Below are positions 33,051 through 41,946 of a stretch of DNA of 64,000 nucleotides, one piece after another. Numbering within the stretch: the stretch's first letter is position 1; the number at the start of each line of letters is the position of its first letter. Source of the DNA: Dyella sp. C9 (GTDB taxonomy: Bacteria > Pseudomonadota > Gammaproteobacteria > Xanthomonadales > Rhodanobacteraceae); contig NZ_QIRF01000019.1 of assembly GCF_003332825.1 (NCBI RefSeq), positions 18,812-82,811 of the forward strand. The letters run 5' to 3'. The position numbers and the translations under genes were made by a program. The notes under the pieces are model-generated. The model ran no database searches. It was not told the origin of the DNA and saw nothing but the letters and a program-made list of their open reading frames with translations.

Positions 33051-34910
33051 CTATCGGGGTACGCCCGCCGCGCGTGGCCGGAAATGCCGGCTCGCTTCAC
33101 GCGCCTCGCGCAAGCGCCTTGCATGCGCCGCCAGCAGGTCTCCACGGGTGATGATGCCCACCACCCGCCGGCCATCCTGACCGCCCAGCACCACCAGCCT
33201 CCCCACGTCGGCCTCGACCATGTGGTCGGCCGCCTCGCGCAGGCTGTGATTCTCGCGAACCACCAGCGCAGGGCGATGCAGCAGGGCAGCCACAGCCTGT
33301 CCATCCTGCGCCTGCGTGCCGAGCAGGTCGCGTCGGGTCAACACGCCCAGCAGGCGGCCATCATCGTCAAGCACGGGAAACCCCTGGTGCTTCGCATTGC
33401 CATCACCGGATGACATCCAGGCACGCGCGTCGGCCACGCGCATCGAAGCGCGCAGGCTGGAAACCTGGCGACTGCACGCATCGCCCACGCTGATCCGCTC
33501 CAGGTGATCGGCGGCGTATTCCGATGGCACGCGCACGCCGCGCCTGGCGATCTTCTCGGTCATGATGGTGTTGCGCATCATCAGGCCCGACACTAGGTAA
33601 GCCGTGGCACAGGCCGCGAGCAGCGGCAACAGCCCGTGCGGCTGCTGGGTGGTTTCGAAGGCAAACACCACCGAGGCAAGGAAGGCCCGCGATGCACCGG
33701 CAAAGATCGCCGCCATGCATACCAGCGCCGCCACGCGCGGGTCCACCTGCAACCAGGGCAGCCACGTCACGCATGCCAACCCGAGCACACCGCCCAGCGC
33801 GCCGCCGATGGTGAACAGCGGTGCCAGCGTACCGCCCGACGTACCGCTGCCCAGCGCGACCGACCATGACAGCAGCTTCATCAGGCATAGCGCGAGCATG
33901 CCGCCCATGCCGATCTGCCCGGCGATCTCCGCCGCGATGTTGTTGTAGCCCACGCCCAGCGTCGCCGGCATCAGGTAGCCGACCACGCCCACCACCACGC
34001 CGCCGATCGCAGGCCACCACATCCAGTGGATCGGCAGCTTCTCGAAACCATCCTCGATGGCATAGGTGAGTTTGGTGACCCCGACGCTGGCCACGCCGGT
34101 GAGCATGCCCATGGCCATATAGGCGGCCAAAGCCGGCAGCGTCGCCACGGCCATGCCCGGCATGGGAAACATCGGCGCGCTGCCTTCGAGCATGTAGCGC
34201 AGGCCGGTGCCCATCGCCGCCGCCAGCGCCACCGGAATCAGCGAACGCGCGCGGCGTTCGAACAACAGGAGTTCAAGCGCAAGCAGCACCGCGGAGATCG
34301 GCGCGGCAAACACCGCGGCCATGCCGGCGGCCGCGCCCGACGCCAGCAGGGTCTTGCGCTCGTCCGCCGTCACGTGCAGCCACTGTCCCAGCAAGGAACC
34401 CAGTGCGCCGCCGGTGGCGATGATCGGCCCCTCCGCCCCGAACGGGCCGCCCGTACCGATGGCGATCGCCGACGACACCGGCTTCAGCCAGGTCATCCGC
34501 GGCGCAATGCGGCTTTCGTTGAGCAGCACCTGCTCCATGGCTTCGGGAATGCCATGACCCCGAATGGCCGGCGAACCCCAGCGCGCCATGCCACCGACCA
34601 CCAGTCCGCCCAACACCGGCACCGCGATCACCCATGGTCCCAGGTGGTTGCCGGCCGGACTGCTGAACTGCGTGCTCCAGCGGCCGTAGAACGCCAGGTT
34701 GGTCACCAGGCCGATCAGGCCGGTAAGCGCTTGCGCAGCCAGCGCCACCAGCAGGCCCAGTGCCATCGCCAGTACGGCGATCCACAGCACACGCAGCTCC
34801 AGTGGCCGGAAATGCCGCGGCATATGCGCTGCGCTGAGCGTGGGATCCAGCGAAGGGGCGAGCGGAAGCGCCGCACGCGAGTGCGGTGGGTTGTTCGTAT
34901 CGGGGGGCAT
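33051..34910 (-). CDS. ClC-family chloride channel/antiporter with C-terminal CBS pair
   Basis: A 619-residue voltage-gated chloride channel family protein. The three anion-site motifs are RGHGIPEAME (GSGIP equivalent), GGPFGAEGPIIATGGALGS (GxFGxEGP with the gating glutamate) and GSGTSGGTLAPLF (GxFxP equivalent). About ten or more helices precede two CBS domains (about residues 460-600: SLRASMRVADARAW, FPVLDDDGRLLGVLTRRDLL, SLREAADHMVEADVGRLVV), which probably bind adenine nucleotides and gate transport. It is impossible to tell channel from H+/Cl- exchange by eye. The ATG at 34910 lacks a strong ribosome site. Confidence 0.92.
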   Translation of the reverse strand: MPPDTNNPPHSRAALPLAPSLDPTLSAAHMPRHFRPLELRVLWIAVLAMALGLLVALAAQALTGLIGLVTNLAFYGRWSTQFSSPAGNHLGPWVIAVPVLGGLVVGGMARWGSPAIRGHGIPEAMEQVLLNESRIAPRMTWLKPVSSAIAIGTGGPFGAEGPIIATGGALGSLLGQWLHVTADERKTLLASGAAAGMAAVFAAPISAVLLALELLLFERRARSLIPVALAAAMGTGLRYMLEGSAPMFPMPGMAVATLPALAAYMAMGMLTGVASVGVTKLTYAIEDGFEKLPIHWMWWPAIGGVVVGVVGYLMPATLGVGYNNIAAEIAGQIGMGGMLALCLMKLLSWSVALGSGTSGGTLAPLFTIGGALGGVLGLACVTWLPWLQVDPRVAALVCMAAIFAGASRAFLASVVFAFETTQQPHGLLPLLAACATAYLVSGLMMRNTIMTEKIARRGVRVPSEYAADHLERISVGDACSRQVSSLRASMRVADARAWMSSGDGNAKHQGFPVLDDDGRLLGVLTRRDLLGTQAQDGQAVAALLHRPALVVRENHSLREAADHMVEADVGRLVVLGGQDGRRVVGIITRGDLLAAHARRLREAREASRHFRPRAAGVPR

Positions 34911-34997
34911 CGTGAGCCGTCTGCAACGGAGGCCGCGCAGAGGTTACGCGAGTGCGGCCGCGATAGCTGGCTGGAAAATGAACGGCCTGCGGGCCAC

Positions 34998-35780
34998 TCA
35001 AGTCGGCAACGGCGGGGCCTTGGGCGCGTTCCAGCCCATCAGGTTGTAGATGCGGTACTGCAACAGGCCCAGGTACTCGTGCAGCACCGCGTCGGTCAGC
35101 AGGTAGTTCCAGGAGTCGGGCAGCACTTCACGCCGCGTGTTCACCCAATCGCCGGCCACCGGCTGCGGCACGATGCCGAAGTGCGCGAAGTACAACAGCG
35201 CCCTGCGCAAATGAATGCCCGAGGTCACCAGCACGGTGTGCTGCGGCGCGTACTGCGCGAGCAGCGGACGGCTGAACTGGGCGTTCTGCCAGGTGGTCAT
35301 GCTGCGTGTTTCCAGCATCAGGTCCTCGTTCGGAATGCCCAGCTTGCGCAACGACCGCGCGTACACCACGGACTCCGCTTCGCCGTGATCCTGCGAGTCG
35401 CCGCCGGTGACCAGCAGCTTGCACTCCCGCTGTGCCTGCTTGCAGTCGTGATAGAGCTGCGCCGCGCGCAGCACCCGGCCATCGGCGAAATAGGATGGCT
35501 GCAATGGCTCGTCGCCGGCCACCACGGTGCCCCCGCCGAGCAGCACGATCGCATTGCGCGGCGCCCACGCGATGGCGGGTTCCACGTCGTACGGGCTCTG
35601 CAGGTCGCGCAGCAGCATGCGCGGAACCGTGCCGCAGCCAACCCCGAAAAGCAGCACCAGCGTCACCACCACGCATGCCAGTCCACAACGGCGCCAACGC
35701 AAGCGGTACAGCAGGGCGGCCAGCAACAGCAGCGCAAGCAGGAGGGTAAGCATGCCGTTTCCCGGTCCGTGGACAGTCAT
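34998..35780 (-). CDS. DUF218 (YdcF/ElyC-type) membrane protein
   Basis: A 260-residue protein. Two N-terminal hydrophobic segments (LTLLLALLLLAALLYRL and LACVVVTLVLLFGVGC) anchor a DUF218 domain facing the periplasm: NAIVLLGGGTVVAGDEP, LLVTGGDSQDHGEAESVVYARSL, LMLETRSMTTWQNAQFS and VTSGIHLRRALLYF. This is the SanA/YdcF/ElyC group; ElyC is linked to peptidoglycan and lipid carrier homeostasis in E. coli, but the reaction is not known. ATG at 35780 used; 35753 is an alternative. It follows no gene closely and is divergent from the hydrolase gene (71-base gap). Confidence 0.85.
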   Translation of the reverse strand: MTVHGPGNGMLTLLLALLLLAALLYRLRWRRCGLACVVVTLVLLFGVGCGTVPRMLLRDLQSPYDVEPAIAWAPRNAIVLLGGGTVVAGDEPLQPSYFADGRVLRAAQLYHDCKQAQRECKLLVTGGDSQDHGEAESVVYARSLRKLGIPNEDLMLETRSMTTWQNAQFSRPLLAQYAPQHTVLVTSGIHLRRALLYFAHFGIVPQPVAGDWVNTRREVLPDSWNYLLTDAVLHEYLGLLQYRIYNLMGWNAPKAPPLPT

Positions 35781-35851
35781 GGCATCTTAGGGCCGACCGC
35801 CACGCGGGGCGATATGACCAATGGACGCCCGCGGCCCATCATGGAACCCGC

Positions 35852-37282
35852 ATGACCACCCTCGTCTTCGTGCACGGCTGGAGCGTCACCAACACCTCGA
35901 CCTATGGCCGCCTTCCGCTGCGCCTGCAGCAGGAGGCCGCCGCATCGGGCATGGCGTTGCGCATCGCGGATATCTGGCTCTCCGAATACGTGAGCTTCGA
36001 CGACGACGTCACCATGGTCGACATCGTGCGGGCCTTCGATCACGCGCTGCGCGACCTGCACCTGCTCGACGCGAGCTTCGCGTGCATCACCCACTCCACC
36101 GGCGGACCGGTGGTGCGCGAATGGTTGCGCGCGCAGCGCGAGCGGCCGGGCGCGTTCAGCACCATCCGGCTTACCCACCTGATGATGCTGGCGCCGGCCA
36201 ACTTCGGCTCGGCGCTGGCGCAATTGGGCAAGGGCGTGCTCGGTCGCCTGCGTGCCTGGGCCGATGGGGTGGAGCCGGGACAGCGCGTCCTCGACTGGCT
36301 GGAGCTCGGCAGCGCCGAATCACTTTCGCTCAACCTCGACCACATCCACGGCGACGATCCCGCGCAACGCGGCCGGTTCCTGTTCGTGCTCACCGGCGAC
36401 CGTCCCGACCGCGAGCTCTACGACCACATCAACAGCTACACCGGCGAGGATGGTTCCGATGGCGTGGTGCGCATCGCCGCCGCCAACCTCAACGCCCGCC
36501 ATGCGGTGCTTTCGCATACGCTCGGCAGCGCCGACGATGCATTGGCCTTGCATGTCACCCGCGCGCCGCGCACGGCTTTCAAGCTGGTCGCCGGTGCAGC
36601 GCACTCCGGCGAAGCCAAGGGCATCATGGCCAGCGCTCCCACCGAAACCGTGGACGCCTTGCTGCGCTGCCTGAGGGTGACCGATGGCGCCGCCTACGCG
36701 CAGCTGTGCGACGACTTCGACCGGGAAAACGCGCAGCGCGATGCCGACAAGGTCGAACGCGAACCGGTAGGTCCCTTCCCCGACCGCATCCACATCCATG
36801 ATCCGCGCTGCCTGCTGATCGTTCGCCTCACCGATGAAAGCGGCGAAGCACTCACGGGCAGCCGGCTGCTGCTTACCGCAGGCGACCCGCCGAACCCCGA
36901 CTGGATGCCCGCCGGCTTCCTGCTCGACCGCCAGGCCAACAGCCGCCAACGCCATGTGATCTCGCTGTTCCTCAACCACGCGCTGCTGGCCGGCACGCCC
37001 AGGGTGAGCAACCCTTCCGGTCGACGTACGCTGCGCGCGGCAGTCGACGCGCACCGGCCGTACGGGGCCGCCGTGCAGCCAGCCATACATCAGGGGCTGG
37101 TGCATCACCTGCAGGCCGCCACCCTGCCCGGCGACGATCTGCTGGACGTACTGGCTGCGCACCAGACCACGGTGCTCGACGTCGTGCTGCCGCGCCGCGT
37201 GCATGAAGGCGTATTCCGCTTCACCCGCAGGCTGGAGCCCGAGGACTTCAGCCTGCCTGCGCCTGGAGAAGCCATTCCCTGA
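35852..37282 (+). CDS. Large alpha/beta hydrolase, lipase/phospholipase-like
   Basis: A 476-residue protein without signal peptide. The N-terminal part is an alpha/beta hydrolase: LVFVHGWSVTNTSTYGRLP (oxyanion region), nucleophile elbow THSTGGPVVREWL with S82 in an HSTGG context where lipases have G-H-S-x-G, then LMMLAPANFGSALAQLGKG, GVVRIAAANLNA (a pattern seen in triacylglycerol lipases) and a possible catalytic histidine in VAGAAHSGEAKGIM near residue 253. After about residue 285 comes a separate domain (DPRCLLIVRLTDESGEALTG) with beta character that I do not recognise. The layout recalls phospholipase or type VI lipase effectors, but no VgrG or immunity gene is nearby. Function is left open. 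Confidence 0.7.
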   Translation: MTTLVFVHGWSVTNTSTYGRLPLRLQQEAAASGMALRIADIWLSEYVSFDDDVTMVDIVRAFDHALRDLHLLDASFACITHSTGGPVVREWLRAQRERPGAFSTIRLTHLMMLAPANFGSALAQLGKGVLGRLRAWADGVEPGQRVLDWLELGSAESLSLNLDHIHGDDPAQRGRFLFVLTGDRPDRELYDHINSYTGEDGSDGVVRIAAANLNARHAVLSHTLGSADDALALHVTRAPRTAFKLVAGAAHSGEAKGIMASAPTETVDALLRCLRVTDGAAYAQLCDDFDRENAQRDADKVEREPVGPFPDRIHIHDPRCLLIVRLTDESGEALTGSRLLLTAGDPPNPDWMPAGFLLDRQANSRQRHVISLFLNHALLAGTPRVSNPSGRRTLRAAVDAHRPYGAAVQPAIHQGLVHHLQAATLPGDDLLDVLAAHQTTVLDVVLPRRVHEGVFRFTRRLEPEDFSLPAPGEAIP

Positions 37283-37398
37283 GTTCGCGTGCAGGCGCGA
37301 CAAAGCCCGAGGTCTTCGTTATAGTCGCAATAACTTACGACGCGTGACGGATAACGCGTATTGCCTGTCCGGGAACAGGCGCTCACAGGGAGAGGGGC

Positions 37399-37899
37399 AT
37401 GAAGAAGCTGATCCTGCTGCTGGTACTTGCCGGCCTGGCCTGGTGGTATTTCGATGTCAGCCGTCGCATGACCGACGCGCAGATCCGCTCAGCCTACGAC
37501 GACACCATCGCCGCCATGCGCCGGTTTGATGCCGACGCGCTGTGCAACCAGCTGTCGGACGACTTCTCCGGCGACGAGGTCACCCGGGAGGGCGGCAGCA
37601 CCACCGAGCAGCATTACGACAAGCAGCGGCTGTGCGACCGCATCCGCAAAAGTACGGCGCTGACCCAGCGCATCAGCGCCGCCACCGGCGGCCTGGTCGA
37701 GCCGGATGTCGATGTCGAGATCAAGAACATCGAGCTGTCCAAGGACCGCAAGGAAGCCATCGTGCAAACGGTGAGCACGACCCGGCTGGGCGACATGACG
37801 CTGGGACGGGATCGCAGCACGGAGCGCCTTATCCGCCGCAACGGGCACATCCTGCGCACCGGTGGCGAATCGAAGGTGTGGGTCTACACGCCGCAATAG
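37399..37899 (+). CDS. Small anchored NTF2/SnoaL-like hypothetical protein
   Basis: A 166-residue protein with an N-terminal membrane helix (KLILLLVLAGLAWWYF) and a domain whose predicted helix-beta pattern (IRSAYDDTIAAMRRFDADALCNQLSDDF, then several strands ending in RLIRRNGHILRTGG) looks like the NTF2/SnoaL fold. I do not know its role. A strong ribosome site, AGGGAGAGG, precedes the ATG. The 116-base region upstream holds three short inverted repeats. Not clearly in an operon with the hydrolase before it. Confidence 0.65.
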   Translation: MKKLILLLVLAGLAWWYFDVSRRMTDAQIRSAYDDTIAAMRRFDADALCNQLSDDFSGDEVTREGGSTTEQHYDKQRLCDRIRKSTALTQRISAATGGLVEPDVDVEIKNIELSKDRKEAIVQTVSTTRLGDMTLGRDRSTERLIRRNGHILRTGGESKVWVYTPQ

Positions 37900-38114
37900 C
37901 ATCGCCACCGTTGTCCCGAAGGCTTGCCCATGTGCCTTGGCCTTCCCGGCCTGACGGGCCTTGCCCCGATGCTTGACCCCGTTTGCGCCCGGCGTGCGTT
38001 TCACCGGTATGGACCACGCCACGACGCTTCCACCCCATGCCATCGGCTTCCCTGCCCGTGTCGCCGGTGCCTGACGCTTACCCGCACCGGCACTTTGGCT
38101 TAACCTCGCCGCCC

Positions 38115-38669
38115 ATGGGCGCAACCGTGGACGACGACGCAACGCTGATGCTGGCCTACGCGCGAGGCGAGCCGGCGGCGTTCGACGCCCTGTATGCCCG
38201 GCACCGGGCCTCGCTGTACCGCTTCCTGCTGCGCAGTTCGGGGGATCCACGCGTAGCCGAGGAACTGTTCCAGGAAACCTGGAGCCGGGTGGTGGCTGCA
38301 CGCGCCCGTTACACGCCGCAGGCCAGATTCAGCACGTGGTTGCTGCAGATCGCGCACAACCTGCTGATCGACAGCTACCGCAGGAAACGCCCGCTCGCCG
38401 GTGGCGACGAGGCCGAACGGGCGCTGGACCAGGCGACCCTGCCCGAACAGGCGCAGCCGGAGCAGATGCTGTCCGAATTCGAGCGCCGCCGCCGACTGCA
38501 ACAGGCCATCGAGGCCCTGCCCGACGAACAGCGCACCGCGGTGCTGCTGCGCATGGAGAATGAACTGAGCGTGGAGGAAATCGCCCAGGTGACCGGCGTA
38601 GGGCGCGAGACCGCCAAGTCGCGCCTGCGCTATGCCATGAACCGACTGCGCGAACAGCTGGCCGAATGA
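38115..38669 (+). CDS. ECF-family RNA polymerase sigma factor
   Basis: A 184-residue sigma-70 family factor with region 2 (AFDALYARHRASLYRFLLRS, VAEELFQETWSRVVAAR, FSTWLLQIAHNLLIDSYRRK) and region 4 (IEALPDEQRTAVLLRMENE, SVEEIAQVTGVGRETAKSRLR), and no region 1.1 or 3. The start is uncertain: the ATG at 38115 gives the standard ECF length, but no good ribosome site is seen, and ATG 38037 is in frame. The next gene overlaps by ATGA and looks like its anti-sigma factor. The regulon and trigger are unknown. Distinct from rpoE at the right end. The 215 bases upstream show no definite signal. Confidence 0.88.
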   Translation: MGATVDDDATLMLAYARGEPAAFDALYARHRASLYRFLLRSSGDPRVAEELFQETWSRVVAARARYTPQARFSTWLLQIAHNLLIDSYRRKRPLAGGDEAERALDQATLPEQAQPEQMLSEFERRRRLQQAIEALPDEQRTAVLLRMENELSVEEIAQVTGVGRETAKSRLRYAMNRLREQLAE

Positions 38670-39490
38670 ACACGCATGACCACCACGACGACCTGCACGG
38701 CGAAGACGAGCTGACATCGCTCTATCGCAGCCTGCCGCGCCAGGAACCCCCGGCCGCACTCGACGAGCGCGTGCGTCGCCATGCCCACGATGCAGTGCGC
38801 CCACGGAACTGGCGACGCTGGCCAGCCGCCGCGGCCAGCGCTGCGGTCGTGGTGCTGGCTGCCGGGCTCGGCTGGCGCCTGCACGAACAGCAGCCTTGGA
38901 CGTCCATGCCGGCGACCGGGACAGCCGCGCCAGCCGTAGCGGCATCGCAGGTCGCCACGCGGCAGGTGACACCACCCTCGCCAGCGAGTCATCCGGCGAA
39001 CGCACGCCACGATGCCCCGGCCGATGCCGCTGCGCCCCTGGCGCCACCTGCACCGCTCACGCAAGCGATCCACCATGCACCGCTGCTTGCCGCCAAACGC
39101 CCATCCCTGCTGGCGCAGAACGTGGCCGCGCCAACCACTGCAACGCCGCCCGCTCCGGTGGCAGAGGCGCGCGCCATGGCAGCCCCCGTCGCCAGCGCGG
39201 CGGCTCCGATGGCCACCACCGCACAGGCGCCCAGCCTGCCGCTCCATCGCTACACCGCCGGCCCCATCGCGCCGGTCGAGGCCATCGCGCCCGCAGCACC
39301 CGCGCCGGCTGTCGACCCCGCCGCATCCAGTCCCAACGACACGCCGGCGCAGGAACTGGACAAGATCCGCCTGCTGTTCGCCCAGCATCGCCGCCCGGAG
39401 GCGTTGCAGCGACTGCACGATTTCCAGCAGGCTCATCCGGGCGCGCCCCTGCCCGATGACCTGCACCAGCAGTTGCCACCGCATGACTGA
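38666..39490 (+). CDS. Putative anti-sigma factor (single-helix membrane protein)
   Basis: A 274-residue protein translated from the ATGA overlap with the sigma gene. A cytoplasmic N-terminal segment of about 50 residues (DELTSLYRSLPRQEPPAALDERV) is followed by one membrane helix (AAAASAAVVVLAAGLGWRL), a long alanine/proline/threonine-rich periplasmic linker and a short C-terminal helical domain (ELDKIRLLFAQHRRPEALQRL). The arrangement and the opening LYRSLPRQEPPAALDERV fit transmembrane anti-sigma factors of this group. It lacks the H-x3-C-x2-C zinc motif of ZAS-type anti-sigmas. Function is assigned from context and layout. Confidence 0.72.
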   Translation: MNTHDHHDDLHGEDELTSLYRSLPRQEPPAALDERVRRHAHDAVRPRNWRRWPAAAASAAVVVLAAGLGWRLHEQQPWTSMPATGTAAPAVAASQVATRQVTPPSPASHPANARHDAPADAAAPLAPPAPLTQAIHHAPLLAAKRPSLLAQNVAAPTTATPPAPVAEARAMAAPVASAAAPMATTAQAPSLPLHRYTAGPIAPVEAIAPAAPAPAVDPAASSPNDTPAQELDKIRLLFAQHRRPEALQRLHDFQQAHPGAPLPDDLHQQLPPHD

Positions 39491-40079
39491 CACGCTGTAC
39501 ACCCTCGCCGCCGCCTGCCAGCACGCCGAGGACATCAAGAAAAGTCGTTTCCTCGCCCAGGCCGCCCCGGTGCAGACGCCCGAACAGGCGCTGGCCTTCG
39601 TGCGCGCGGTGGGCGACCCGGCCGCCACGCACAATTGCTGGGCGTATCGCATCGGCCAGGACTATCGTTTCAACGACGATGGCGAACCGGGCGGCACCGC
39701 GGGGCGACCGATCCTGCAGGCCATCGAGGGCCAGGGCATCGATCGCGCCGTGGTGGTGGTCACGCGCTGGTACGGCGGCATCAAGCTTGGCGCCGGGGGA
39801 CTGGTGCGCGCGTACGGCGGCACCGCGGCCGAATGCCTGCGCCGAGCCGAACGCGTGCCGATCGTGGCGATGGCCCGTCTGGGACTGCGTTGCGACTTCG
39901 CCGAGCTGGCCCTGCTGAAGGCTCGCCTGCGCGAGCTCGACGCCGCCATCGTGCACGAGCAGTTCGACGCTGACGGCGTGCAGCTGGAGATCCAATTGCC
40001 GGCGAACCGCGCGGAGGAAGCGCAGTCCCGCGTCAGCGACATAAGCCGCGGACGCTACGAGGCGCGCCCGCTGGATTGA
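39483..40079 (+). CDS. IMPACT/YigZ-family protein
   Basis: A 198-residue protein of the YigZ/IMPACT family. The signature is seen in KKSRFLAQAAPV, THNCWAYRIG, FNDDGEPGGTAGRPILQAIEGQ and VVVTRWYGGIKLGAGGLVRAYGG, followed by the C-terminal DUF1949-like half. Family members bind nucleic acid or ribosomes; in E. coli the role is not settled. The ATG at 39483 overlaps the anti-sigma stop by 8 bases, so the three genes probably form one transcript; this linkage may be chance. A long in-frame extension upstream lies over the anti-sigma gene and is not coding. Confidence 0.92.
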   Translation: MTDTLYTLAAACQHAEDIKKSRFLAQAAPVQTPEQALAFVRAVGDPAATHNCWAYRIGQDYRFNDDGEPGGTAGRPILQAIEGQGIDRAVVVVTRWYGGIKLGAGGLVRAYGGTAAECLRRAERVPIVAMARLGLRCDFAELALLKARLRELDAAIVHEQFDADGVQLEIQLPANRAEEAQSRVSDISRGRYEARPLD

Positions 40080-40167
40080 TATCGTTGGCCGGTTGCCCCA
40101 CGTTGGCAGGGTTGCGGCCTGCGCCAGGCGCCGCGCACCACCTCCACGCCACCGCCCGCGAGTGCCC

Positions 40168-41934
40168 ATGAGCGATACCGTCACGCCACGTCCCAACCGC
40201 CGTCTCGGTACCCTGCTCCAACTGTGGCCCTTCCTCAAGCCACATCGGGCACTGGCGCTGGGCTGGCTGCTGTTCCTTGGCATCTCCTCCACGGCCACGC
40301 TGGTGCTGCCGATGGCGGTACGGCACATGATCGACCAGGGCTTCGGTCATTCCAGCGCCGCGGCGATCAACACCACCTTCCTTGGCCTGTTCGGCGTGGC
40401 GCTGGTACTCGCCTTCGCCACCGCGGCGCGCTACTACTGCATCACCCTGCTGGGCGAACGCGCGCTGGCCTCGCTGCGCAGCAAGCTGTATGCGCACGTG
40501 ATCCGCCTGGACGTGGGCTTTTTCGAACGCAGCCGCGTAGGCGAGCTGATCTCCCGGCTCGGTACCGACACCGAGGTGATCCAGGCCTTGATCGGCTCGG
40601 GCATCTCGGTCGCCCTGCGCAGCGCGGTGATGCTGCTGGGCGCCACCGCGATGATGGTCTGGACCAGTCCACGCCTGGCCGGCCTCACCGCGCTGGTGAT
40701 TCCCGCGGTGATGCTGCCCATCCTGGTGTTCGGTCGCCGCGTGCAGAAGCTCTCTCGCGCCAGCCAGGACCGCCTCGCCGACGCCTCGGCCATCGCCAAC
40801 GAAACGCTCAATGCGGCTCCGGCGGTGAAGGCCTATGCGCGCGAGGACATCGAAAGCACGCGCTACGGCGGCGCCATCACCCGCGCACTGGCCACCGCAC
40901 GCAAGCGCATCGGCATGCGCTCGGTGCTTACCGCCGCGGTGATCGTGCTGTTCTTCGGCGCCATCACCCTGGTGCTGTGGGCCGGCGCCCGCGATGTGCT
41001 GGCGGGCACGCTGGGCGTCGGCGTGCTGGGCCAGTTCGTGCTGTACGCGTTCTTCGCCGCCGGCTCGCTGGCCGGGCTGTCCGAGGTGTGGGGCGACGTG
41101 CTGCGCGCGGCCGGCGCCATGGAGCGCATCGGCGCACTGTTCGGCGAGCAGGCGCAGATCACCAGCCCGGCCCCGCCCACCCCGCTGCCCAGGCCGATGC
41201 AGGGCGCGCTGCGCTTCGACGACGTGGGCGTCCACTACCCCAGCCGCCCGGATGCACCGGCGCTGTACGACTTCAACCTGGATATCCGCCCCGGCGAAAC
41301 AGTGGCCCTGGTCGGGCCTTCGGGCGCGGGCAAGAGCACCGTGTTCACCCTGCTGCTGCGCTTCTACGATCCGCAGCGCGGACGCATCACGCTCGACGGC
41401 GTGGACCTGCGTGCGCTGTCGCTCCCCGAACTGCGCGGCGCGATCGCGCTGGTGCCGCAGGAAACGGTGATCTTCAGCGGCAGCGCGGCCGACAACATCC
41501 GCTTCGGCCGCCAGGATGCGGGCGACGACGAAGTACGCGACGCCGCGCGCGCGGCCGAGGCCAACGATTTCATCAGCGCGCTGGGCAACGGCTACGACGA
41601 GGAGCTGGGCGAGCGTGGCGTGCGCCTTTCGGGGGGACAGCGCCAGCGCATCGCCATCGCACGCGCCATCCTGCGCGACGCGCCCTTGCTGCTGCTCGAT
41701 GAAGCCACGTCCGCGCTAGACGCCCAGTCCGAGGCGGCCATCCAGCAGGCGCTGGAACGGCTGGAGAAAGGCCGCACCACCCTGGTGATCGCCCATCGCC
41801 TGGCCACCGTGCAGCGCGCCGACCGCATCGTGGTGATGGACGGCGGCCGCATCGTGGCACAGGGCACGCACCAGAGCCTGCTCGCCGAAGGCGGCTTGTA
41901 CGCGGAGCTGGCCAGGCTGCAATTCACCGCCTGA
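40168..41934 (+). CDS. MsbA-like ABC exporter half-transporter
   Basis: A 588-residue fused permease/ATPase. Six membrane helices in about residues 25-310 (ABC type IV exporter fold) lead to an ATPase with Walker A GPSGAGKSTVF, Q-loop VPQETVIFSGSAADNI, signature LSGGQRQRIAIARA, Walker B LLLLDEATSALD and the H-loop AHRLATV. It would work as a homodimer. The family includes lipid A flippases and drug or peptide exporters; the sequence alone does not choose. It is often annotated as ABC transporter transmembrane domain protein in Xanthomonadales. ATG 40168 (MSDTVTPRPNRR) used; it stands 88 bases after the IMPACT gene. Confidence 0.9.
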   Translation: MSDTVTPRPNRRLGTLLQLWPFLKPHRALALGWLLFLGISSTATLVLPMAVRHMIDQGFGHSSAAAINTTFLGLFGVALVLAFATAARYYCITLLGERALASLRSKLYAHVIRLDVGFFERSRVGELISRLGTDTEVIQALIGSGISVALRSAVMLLGATAMMVWTSPRLAGLTALVIPAVMLPILVFGRRVQKLSRASQDRLADASAIANETLNAAPAVKAYAREDIESTRYGGAITRALATARKRIGMRSVLTAAVIVLFFGAITLVLWAGARDVLAGTLGVGVLGQFVLYAFFAAGSLAGLSEVWGDVLRAAGAMERIGALFGEQAQITSPAPPTPLPRPMQGALRFDDVGVHYPSRPDAPALYDFNLDIRPGETVALVGPSGAGKSTVFTLLLRFYDPQRGRITLDGVDLRALSLPELRGAIALVPQETVIFSGSAADNIRFGRQDAGDDEVRDAARAAEANDFISALGNGYDEELGERGVRLSGGQRQRIAIARAILRDAPLLLLDEATSALDAQSEAAIQQALERLEKGRTTLVIAHRLATVQRADRIVVMDGGRIVAQGTHQSLLAEGGLYAELARLQFTA

Positions 41935-41946
41935 CCCGCCCACCGC

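Noticed and set aside
38901..39360. Low-complexity Ala/Pro/Thr region as a repeat element
   Set aside because: It is the coding linker of the putative anti-sigma factor, without DNA-level periodicity.
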